64,000 bases of DNA, taken from positions 1 through 64,000 of the forward strand of contig NZ_LDES01000016.1 of assembly GCF_001015195.1 (NCBI RefSeq), in the 5' to 3' direction. The stretch comes from Sphingomonas sp. Y57. Lineage in GTDB: Bacteria; Pseudomonadota; Alphaproteobacteria; Sphingomonadales; Sphingomonadaceae. The notes below the pieces were generated by a model, which saw only the letters and a list, made by a program, of their open reading frames with translations, searched no databases and was not told the origin of the DNA. Below are positions 58,142 to 64,000 of this stretch, piece by piece; positions within the stretch are counted from its first letter, which is position 1; every line of letters begins with the position of its first letter. Both the position numbers and the translations under genes were made by a program.

Positions 58142-60322
58142 TCAGCTTTGCGGGGTGCCGGTGACCAGCAGGGCATCGAGCGCGACCGCGCCCTCGCCCG
58201 TCGCGCCGACCATCAGCGGGTTGATATCGATCTCCTCGATGTCGATCCTGGCGCGCATCGCCGCGCCGAGGCGGACGACCACGTCGGCAACCGCGTCGAC
58301 GTCGCGGGCCGGCCGGCCGCGGAAGGCGTCGAGCAGCTTCGCGCCGCGCATTGTCCGGATGCGCTCGACGGCGCGGACATGGCCGATGTCGGCGGGGAGC
58401 AATATGGTGGCGTCGAGCGCCTCGGTCAGCACGCCGCCCAGGCCGACCAGGACCGACGGTCCCCATTCCGGGTGGTGGCGCGCACCGACGATCATCTCCA
58501 GCCCCGGCCTCGCCATCTGCTCGACCAGCACGCCGTCGAGCGGGACGCTGCCGACATTGGCGATCAGCCGCGCCCAGCCGGCACGTAGCGCGGCCTCGTC
58601 GGCAAGGTTCAGGATGACGCCGCCCATGTCGCTCTTGTGCGACAGCGCGGCGGCCTGCGCCTTGAGCACGACCGGGAAGCCGATCCTTGCCGCGATCTCC
58701 AGCCCCTGCTCGACGGTGGCGACGAGTCCGCCCTCGGGCACGCGCACGCCGATCCGGCGGAGGAAATCCTTGCCGAGATATTCCGGCTTCACGCCGGGTT
58801 CGGACCAGCCGTCGAGGCCGGTCGTGGCCGGGGTCCGATCGTCGGCCGTGGCCAGCGCGTCGGCATAGCGGCCCACTGCGGCGAAGGCGCGCATCGCGCG
58901 CTCTGGAGAACGGAACAGCGGCGTCTCGCTCTCGCGCATCGCCGCGACGAATTCCGGATCGAGCGGGGCTTCGTCGCCGATCACGGCCATCGCCACCGGC
59001 TTGGCCGAACCGACCGCCTCGGGGATCACCGCCTCGGCCTTGGCACGCTGCTGGGGCGGAGCGCCCCCGGCGAGCGCGAGCAGCACGCCGCCGACGGCAG
59101 GATCAGCCAGCATCGCGGCGGTCGACGCGCCGAAGATCGCACCGCTGACGAAGCCGGTCGTGCCGACGTCCAGCGGATTGTCGATCTCCATCCCCTCGGG
59201 CAGGGCGGCGGCGATCCGGGCGCGGGTGGCGGCGGAGATGTCGGCCAGGTCGAGGCCGATATCCTCGGCGAAGTCGAAGCCCATGCCCCGGATCGCGCCC
59301 GAATTGGTGACGATTGCGAGGCGACCCTGCGGCGGCTCGGGGAAGCGGTGGAGCATCGCGACCGTGTCGAGCATCTCGTCCATCGTCGCGACGGTGACGA
59401 CGGCTTCGTTCTCCACGGCGCTCTTCATCAGCGCATAGTCGCCGACCATCGCGCCGGTGTGCGACTGGGCCGCCGCCTGGCCGCGCCGGCTGCGTCCCGG
59501 ATGGAGAAGGACGACGGGGATGCGCGCGGCGCGGGCCCGGCGGGCGGCGGCAAGAAAGGCCGCGGGCTCGCGGATCTGCTCGGCATAGAGCGCGATCGCG
59601 GAGGCCGAGCGGCCGGCGACGATCACGTCGATCAGGTCGCTCGCCGTCACCACCGCCTCGTTGCCGGTCGCGACCGACATCGACACCGATATGCCGCGCC
59701 CCTGCATCGCGGCGCGCATCCCCGAAGCGGTCGCGCCGCTCTGCGCGACCACGGCCACCGTGCGCGTGCCGAGTGCGGCGACGGGCTGCATCGGTTCGAA
59801 GCTCAGCGCGATGCCCGCGGCGTAATTGACGAAGCCCAGGCAGTTCGGCCCGAGCAGCGCAAGCCCCGCCTCGCGGCAGCGGCGGGCTATCGCCTGCTGC
59901 TCCTGCCGGCCTTCCTCGCCCGCTTCGGCAAAGCCCGAGGCGAAGACGATCACGCCCCCGACGCCGCGTCGCGCGCAGGCCTCGACCGCCGGCAGGATCG
60001 CCGCGCGTGGCACGTTGAGCACGACCGCGTCGACGCCCTCGGGCAGGTCGTCGCAGGATTTCAGACAGGGGCGGCCGTCGATCGCATCGCGGGTCGGGCT
60101 GATCAGGTGAACCGGCCCGGCAAAGCCGAATCGATCGACATTGGCGAGCACGGCGCCGCCCATCGTCTTCGCGTCGGGCGACGCGCCGGCGATGGCGATC
60201 GAGCGTGGCGCGAGCATGCGGGCCAGGCCTGAAGCGACGGTCGGCGCGACCCGCCCGTCCTCAATCGGCCGGGTCAGCACCGCGGCATCACCCTCGCCAT
60301 GGCTCTTTTCGGCATGCGGCAA
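58142..60322 (-). CDS. NDP-forming acyl-CoA synthetase (ATP-grasp; FerA-like)
   Basis: A 726-residue protein that combines a CoA-binding domain (residues 30-160: APRSIAIAGASPDAKTMGG, GVGGVIVFASGFAEAG), ligase-CoA region (about 180-470: VAVVAQSGATASGMRAAMQG, GNEAVVTASDLIDVI, SHTGAMVGDYALMK) and ATP-grasp domain (about 510-726: FPVVLKAQAAALSHKSDMGG, VEQMARPGLEMIVGARHHPE, IDINPLMV). The start is a TTG with GGGGAG seven bases before it. Such single-chain enzymes make acyl-CoA with ADP release; SYK-6 FerA, the feruloyl-CoA synthetase, is of this kind as I recall. Beside the HCHL-like gene, a cinnamate-like acid is the likely substrate. Confidence 0.85.
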   Translation of the reverse strand: MPHAEKSHGEGDAAVLTRPIEDGRVAPTVASGLARMLAPRSIAIAGASPDAKTMGGAVLANVDRFGFAGPVHLISPTRDAIDGRPCLKSCDDLPEGVDAVVLNVPRAAILPAVEACARRGVGGVIVFASGFAEAGEEGRQEQQAIARRCREAGLALLGPNCLGFVNYAAGIALSFEPMQPVAALGTRTVAVVAQSGATASGMRAAMQGRGISVSMSVATGNEAVVTASDLIDVIVAGRSASAIALYAEQIREPAAFLAAARRARAARIPVVLLHPGRSRRGQAAAQSHTGAMVGDYALMKSAVENEAVVTVATMDEMLDTVAMLHRFPEPPQGRLAIVTNSGAIRGMGFDFAEDIGLDLADISAATRARIAAALPEGMEIDNPLDVGTTGFVSGAIFGASTAAMLADPAVGGVLLALAGGAPPQQRAKAEAVIPEAVGSAKPVAMAVIGDEAPLDPEFVAAMRESETPLFRSPERAMRAFAAVGRYADALATADDRTPATTGLDGWSEPGVKPEYLGKDFLRRIGVRVPEGGLVATVEQGLEIAARIGFPVVLKAQAAALSHKSDMGGVILNLADEAALRAGWARLIANVGSVPLDGVLVEQMARPGLEMIVGARHHPEWGPSVLVGLGGVLTEALDATILLPADIGHVRAVERIRTMRGAKLLDAFRGRPARDVDAVADVVVRLGAAMRARIDIEEIDINPLMVGATGEGAVALDALLVTGTPQS

Positions 60323-60542
60323 AGCTCTTCTCCCCTGGCCGATGATGCGGCGCTGCGTCCCTTGCGGCGGTCCGGCATGGCCGGTCCAATGCCGATTTCG
60401 CTCATCAATGATAGAATCAGGATATGAAATAGACGAACATCATTCAATACTATACATTTATCAGTGAGGCTGTTATAGGCAATGGGAAGCCGCCTGTCGA
60501 CGGTTCTAAGCTTGGCTGACATGATGTGGGAGAGAGGGTCCG
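60323..60542. promoter_or_regulatory. Divergent promoter region with an AT-rich stretch
   Basis: Bases 60400-60475 are markedly A+T-rich in an otherwise GC-rich window, and lie between the divergent synthetase and cupin-like genes. No CAAGCGATCGCTTG-like palindrome is present, so these operons look independent of the KstR2-like regulon. No gene is visible. Confidence 0.5.
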
Positions 60543-61463
60543 ATGTACGGACGCGACGATCTGAGGACGAGCCTGGCGCCGGCGCGGTCCCGCCCGGTGC
60601 CCACCGCTTTCAAGAAAGCCAGCTACGCGCTCTTTACAGGCACCGAACCGCAGGACGCGTCGCCGCTCAGCCGTGACTGGTATGCGCGAGGGCAGACGAT
60701 GATCGTCGCCTATAGCGAGGCCGAGGCCGGCGCGGTGTTCGACCGGGCCGACCAGATCGACGAATATGCGGTGGTGCTGCCCGACGAGGGTGTCGAGCTG
60801 CTGATCGAGATACCCGAAGGCGGCGAGACGGTCTCAGGCCGCGCGGTGGCCTTCGTGCCAGCCGGGCGGAGCCGGATCACCGTGGTTAAGGGCGGCCGGC
60901 TGCTGCGGCTGTTCACGACGCGATCGATCGACCTCGCGGCGAAATGCTCGAACGCCGCCGCCTATGCCGAACCCGATCCCAATGTCGCGCCCTATGCCGC
61001 CTGGCCCGATCCGGTCGGCGGCCGCAAGGTCCGCGTCTATTCGGGAAGCGTCCCGCCGCAGGAGGGGCGGTTCGGCCGCATCTATCGCGGCTCGACGATC
61101 ATGGTGAACTTCGGCGACGGCCGGGTCGGGCCGCGCGCGCCCGATAATCTCTCGCCACATCACCACGACGACTTCGAGCAATATTCGATCGCGCTCGACG
61201 GCGACTATGTCCACCATCTGCGGTGGCCGTGGATCAGCGATTCGACCCGCTGGATAGGCGATGATCATGAGCGCATTGCCGCTCCCTCGGTCGCGGTGAT
61301 CCCGCCGCCCGCCACCCATACGTCGCAGGGGATGGCGCCGGGGCTGAACCGGCTGCTCGACGCTTTCTGTCCGCCGCGCCGAGACTTCTCGATGAAGTCG
61401 GGCTGGGTGCTCAACGCGGACGACTATCCGATGCCCGCCGACGATCGGGAGACCGGCGCATGA
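60543..61463 (+). CDS. Unrecognised cupin-like protein
   Basis: A 306-residue protein. The second half has SPHHHDDFEQYSIALDGDYV, a cupin-like H-x-H-H with a following glutamate and a typical barrel strand, then PSVAVIPPPATHTSQGM, the second histidine motif. The first half, from DEYAVVLPDEGVELLIEIPE to FVPAGRSRITVVKGGRLLRL, looks like another barrel without clear metal ligands, so a bicupin with one metal site is likely. Function unknown. It overlaps the next gene by four bases, with the metal hydrolase, aldehyde dehydrogenase and folD following. Confidence 0.7.
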   Translation: MYGRDDLRTSLAPARSRPVPTAFKKASYALFTGTEPQDASPLSRDWYARGQTMIVAYSEAEAGAVFDRADQIDEYAVVLPDEGVELLIEIPEGGETVSGRAVAFVPAGRSRITVVKGGRLLRLFTTRSIDLAAKCSNAAAYAEPDPNVAPYAAWPDPVGGRKVRVYSGSVPPQEGRFGRIYRGSTIMVNFGDGRVGPRAPDNLSPHHHDDFEQYSIALDGDYVHHLRWPWISDSTRWIGDDHERIAAPSVAVIPPPATHTSQGMAPGLNRLLDAFCPPRRDFSMKSGWVLNADDYPMPADDRETGA

Positions 61464-62380
61464 CCGACCGCATCAGTGCGCTGCTGCGCGGCGCGATCGA
61501 CCTGCACTGCCATAGCGGTCCATCGGTGATGCCGCGCCGCCTCAACCATGTCGAGGCGATCCGCGAGGGAGAGGCGGCAGGGCTGCGCGCTATCCTGTTC
61601 AAGGACCATTATTATTCCGTCACGCCGGTCGCCGAACTGCTCAGGGAGACGATGCCGGGCAAGGTGATGCTGCTGACCGGCGTGCCGCTCAACAACACCA
61701 CCGGCGGGCTCAACCCCTATGCGGTCGAGCATGGCTTCAAGCTCGGCGCACGGCTGGTGTGGATGCCGACCTTCTCGGCCGCCAACCATATTCGCCACTC
61801 GCATCGCAAGCAGTTCCTGCCGACCAAGGAGAAGATGCTGCCGCCCCGCGCGCTGACCGTCGTCGACGATCGCGGCGCGCTGCTCGACGAGGTGAAGCTG
61901 ATCCTCGACCAGATCGCCGCGCAGGACGCGGTGCTGTCCGCCGGCCATCTCCACATCAGCGAGATCTGGCCGCTGTTCGCCGAGGCTAAGGTGCGCGGCG
62001 TCGGGCGGCTGCTGGTCAACCATCCGAGCTTCCTGATCGACGCCAGCCATGCCGACATGACCGAACTGGCGGCCATGGGCGCCTATCTCGAGCATAGCTG
62101 CTGCATGTGGGCCGGCGTCCAGGGAAAGAACTACACCAAGGAGGGGCTGAAGGCTCTGATCGACGCGGGGGGAGTCGCGAGCACGATCATCGGGTCGGAC
62201 CTGGGGCAGGTCGGCAATCCGACGCCTGTCGAGGGTTTGCGCCACGTCATCCAGATGCTCATTGATCTTGGCTATGATGATGCCGATATCCGGCGCATGA
62301 TCGGCGGCAACGCGGCGAAGCTGATGGGTCTCGACGAGACCGCCGGCGCCGCGGCAGCGCCGGCGACGCAGACCGCCTGA
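61460..62380 (+). CDS. DUF6282-type metal-dependent hydrolase
   Basis: A 306-residue TIM-barrel protein. AIDLHCHSGPSVMPRRLNHV gives the H-x-H near residue 18, RAILFKDHYYSVTP, MPTFSAANHIRHSHRKQF with more histidines, DAVLSAGHLHISE and GSDLGQVGNPTPVEGLRHVI with the final aspartate: the layout of PHP or amidohydrolase-like enzymes (DUF6282). It is translationally coupled to the cupin-like gene. It could cleave a methylene-dioxy, lactone or amide-type bond, but no reaction is known for the group. Confidence 0.8.
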   Translation: MTDRISALLRGAIDLHCHSGPSVMPRRLNHVEAIREGEAAGLRAILFKDHYYSVTPVAELLRETMPGKVMLLTGVPLNNTTGGLNPYAVEHGFKLGARLVWMPTFSAANHIRHSHRKQFLPTKEKMLPPRALTVVDDRGALLDEVKLILDQIAAQDAVLSAGHLHISEIWPLFAEAKVRGVGRLLVNHPSFLIDASHADMTELAAMGAYLEHSCCMWAGVQGKNYTKEGLKALIDAGGVASTIIGSDLGQVGNPTPVEGLRHVIQMLIDLGYDDADIRRMIGGNAAKLMGLDETAGAAAAPATQTA

Positions 62381-62397
62381 CCGCCCAAGGAGCCACG

Positions 62398-63816
62398 ATG
62401 GAACGCCAATATTTCATGCTTGTCGACGGACAGGCACATCCCGGAGCCACGACCTTCGACGTCATCAACCCAGCCCTGGGCAAGCCCTTCGCACGCTGCC
62501 CCAAGGCGGATGTCGCGATCCTTGACCAGGCGGTCGCCGCGGCGAAGCGCGCCTTTCCGGCCTGGGCCGCGACCCCGGCGGATGAGCGCGCCAGGCTGCT
62601 CACGAGCATTGCCGATGCGCTGGCCGAAAAGGTCGACGAATTCGCCGCGGTCCTGACCGCCGAACAGGGCAAGCCGCTCGACCAGGCGGCGGGCGAGGTC
62701 AAGGGTGCGGTCAACGTGCTGCGCACCTTCGCCGGCATGCGACTGGAGCCGAAGGTGCTGCGCGACGACGCGCGACAGCGGATCGTCGAGCACCGCGTGC
62801 CGCTGGGCGTGGTCGCAGGCATCATGCCGTGGAACTTCCCGCTGGTGCTGCTGATCAACAAGCTCGGCCCGGCGCTGATGGCCGGAAACACCATGGTCGC
62901 CAAGCCCGCGCCGACCACGCCGCTGACCACGCTGATGTTCGGCGAGCTGTGCCGCGACGTGCTGCCGGCCGGTGTGCTCAACATCATCTGTGACGAGAAT
63001 GAGCTGGGCGCCGCGCTCTCCAGCCATCCGGACATTGCCAAGGTCTCCTTCACCGGATCGACCGCCACCGGCAAGAAGGTGCTCGCCTCGACCGCCGAGA
63101 CGCTGAAGCGGGTGACGCTGGAACTGGGCGGCAACGACGCCGCGATCGTGCTCGACGACGTCGATACCAAGACGGTCGCCCGCAAGGTGTTCGACGGCGC
63201 CATGCGGAACGCCGGCCAGGTCTGCATCGCCACCAAGCGCGCCTATGTGCCGGAAGCGATCTATGACGATTTCTGCGACGAGCTCGGCCGGCTGGCGCGC
63301 GAGACGGTTGTCGACGACGGCACCCGCCAGGGCGCCCAGATCGGGCCGGTCCAGAACCGCCAGCAATATGAGAAGCTGACCGCGCTGATCGCCGACGCCG
63401 CGCAGAGCGGGACGATCGTCGCCGGCGGCGAGCCGATGGACGGCCCCGGCTATTTCATCCGCCCGACCATCGTGCGCGACATTGCCGAGGATACGCCGCT
63501 GGTCCGCGAGGAGCAGTTTGGCCCGGTGCTGCCGGTTCTCAAGTACAGCGACATCGACGAGGTGCTCGAACGGGTCAACGACACCGAATATGGCCTGGGC
63601 GGCACGATCTGGGCCAGCGATGTCGAGCGAGCAAGCGAGCTCGCGCTGCGCGTCCGCACCGGCACGGTGTGGGTGAACCGTCCGCAGGGCGTCGATCCCC
63701 GAGTCCCCTTCCGCGGCGCCAAGCAGTCGGGTATCGGCACCGAAATGGGTGAGGCGGGCTTCGAGGAATATACGCAGGGACAGGTCGTCAGCGTATCCCT
63801 CGGGGAGCTTGCCTGA
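62398..63816 (+). CDS. Aldehyde dehydrogenase
   Basis: A 472-residue enzyme. PWNFPLVLLINKLGPALMAG (oxyanion N), MVAKPAPTTPLTT, SFTGSTATGKKVLASTAE, LELGGNDAAIVLDDV (general base) and AGQVCIATKR (catalytic cysteine near residue 280) are all present, and the C-terminal VPFRGAKQSGIGTEMG is typical of NAD-dependent succinate-semialdehyde and related enzymes. It follows the metal hydrolase by 17 bases with a poor ribosome site (CAAGGAG). It likely oxidises the aldehyde that the upstream pair releases. Confidence 0.9.
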   Translation: MERQYFMLVDGQAHPGATTFDVINPALGKPFARCPKADVAILDQAVAAAKRAFPAWAATPADERARLLTSIADALAEKVDEFAAVLTAEQGKPLDQAAGEVKGAVNVLRTFAGMRLEPKVLRDDARQRIVEHRVPLGVVAGIMPWNFPLVLLINKLGPALMAGNTMVAKPAPTTPLTTLMFGELCRDVLPAGVLNIICDENELGAALSSHPDIAKVSFTGSTATGKKVLASTAETLKRVTLELGGNDAAIVLDDVDTKTVARKVFDGAMRNAGQVCIATKRAYVPEAIYDDFCDELGRLARETVVDDGTRQGAQIGPVQNRQQYEKLTALIADAAQSGTIVAGGEPMDGPGYFIRPTIVRDIAEDTPLVREEQFGPVLPVLKYSDIDEVLERVNDTEYGLGGTIWASDVERASELALRVRTGTVWVNRPQGVDPRVPFRGAKQSGIGTEMGEAGFEEYTQGQVVSVSLGELA

Positions 63817-63844
63817 CCCGGACGCCAACGTTCCGGAGAAGACC

Positions 63845-64000
63845 ATGGCCCCGAGCCACGCCGCGCTCGACAGCGCGGCCCGAGCCCATCGCATCGACGG
63901 GCGGGCTATCGCCCGCTCGCTCGATGAGGAGACCGCCGCCGCCGTGCGTGCCATCGTCGCGCGCGACGGGGCGCCGCCGGGGCTGGCGGTGGTGCTGGTC
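63845..64000 (+). CDS. folD: Methylenetetrahydrofolate dehydrogenase/cyclohydrolase, 5' end only
   Basis: The first 52 codons run off the window. HRIDGRAIARSLDEETAAAV and the end GAPPGLAVVLV match the FolD start (IDGKxIA ... PGLAVVLVG). FolD interconverts methylene- and formyl-tetrahydrofolate. Its place behind an aldehyde dehydrogenase, hydrolase and cupin-like protein, 28 bases after the previous stop, suggests a dedicated one-carbon step, such as disposal of formaldehyde or of methyl groups from methoxy compounds. That is inference; the rest of the operon is outside. Confidence 0.85.
   Translation, partial: MAPSHAALDSAARAHRIDGRAIARSLDEETAAAVRAIVARDGAPPGLAVVLV

Noticed and set aside
1-64000. 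CRISPR array, tRNA genes, prophage or insertion sequence
   Set aside because: I saw no regularly spaced direct repeats, no tRNA-like cloverleaf and no transposase, integrase or phage protein motif. The only repeats are small hairpins.

Overview
The window is high-GC DNA with dense, mostly operonic coding. It has two large TonB-dependent receptors with signal peptides, many GTG or TTG starts with AGGAG-type ribosome sites, and small hairpin repeats of the type common in sphingomonads. I read it as the chromosome or a megaplasmid of a Sphingomonadales bacterium (Sphingomonas, Rhizorhabdus, Sphingobium or Novosphingobium grade). I see no rRNA or tRNA gene, insertion sequence, phage gene or CRISPR array. 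It is one long catabolic and accessory region.

Layout. 1-3.5 kb: a partial 2-keto-4-pentenoate hydratase facing an IclR regulator, a 2-oxoglutarate/Fe(II) oxygenase, and a TetR regulator that resembles KstR2. 4.0-17.5 kb, plus strand: LLM flavin oxidoreductases, a degenerate PaaK-like protein, SDRs, a FadD3-like acyl-CoA synthetase, a thiolase-like/OB-fold pair resembling the Ltp2 retro-aldolase, a cyclase-family hydrolase, a second CoA ligase, a serine hydrolase and an unrecognised protein. 17.6-26.8 kb, minus strand: alpha/beta hydrolase, cupin, TauD-type dioxygenase, D-aminoacylase-like amidohydrolase, IclR regulator, TonB receptor and MFS transporter. 27.1-41.2 kb, plus strand: Zn alcohol dehydrogenase and aldehyde dehydrogenase, then a second amidohydrolase-TauD-cupin set followed by hydantoinase-type HyuB/HyuA, two SDR-like proteins, dienelactone hydrolase, MFS and SDR. 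41.3-48.4 kb, minus strand: lactonase-like amidohydrolase, a Rossmann dehydrogenase, a second TonB receptor, an LLM enzyme and a LuxR regulator. 48.6-60.3 kb: IpdA/IpdB ring-opening hydrolase, another AMP-forming ligase, an amidohydrolase, two enoyl-CoA hydratases, a fused double acyl-CoA dehydrogenase of FadE34 type, and a small carboxymuconolactone-decarboxylase-like, hydratase-lyase-like and NDP-forming CoA ligase group. 60.5-64.0 kb: cupin-like protein, DUF6282-type metal hydrolase, aldehyde dehydrogenase and the start of folD.

The unifying feature is an imperfect 20-bp palindrome (best forms AACCAAGCGATCGCTTGGTT-like, core CAAGCGATCGCTTG). I found nine good copies and one weaker copy, upstream of transport, oxidation, hydrolysis and IpdAB genes across 45 kb. 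Together with the KstR2-like TetR gene next to two copies, this points to one regulon. The genes suggest uptake of a hydrophobic alicyclic or polycyclic carboxylic compound, CoA activation, oxidation by flavin and 2-oxoglutarate enzymes, and hydrolytic or retro-aldol C-C cleavage, ending in an IpdAB-type ring opening. The usual partners for hydrindane propionate (FadE30-33, EchA20, FadA6) are not all here, so the substrate is unknown. Enzyme and substrate names are by recognition of motifs and remembered family sequences. No search was run.
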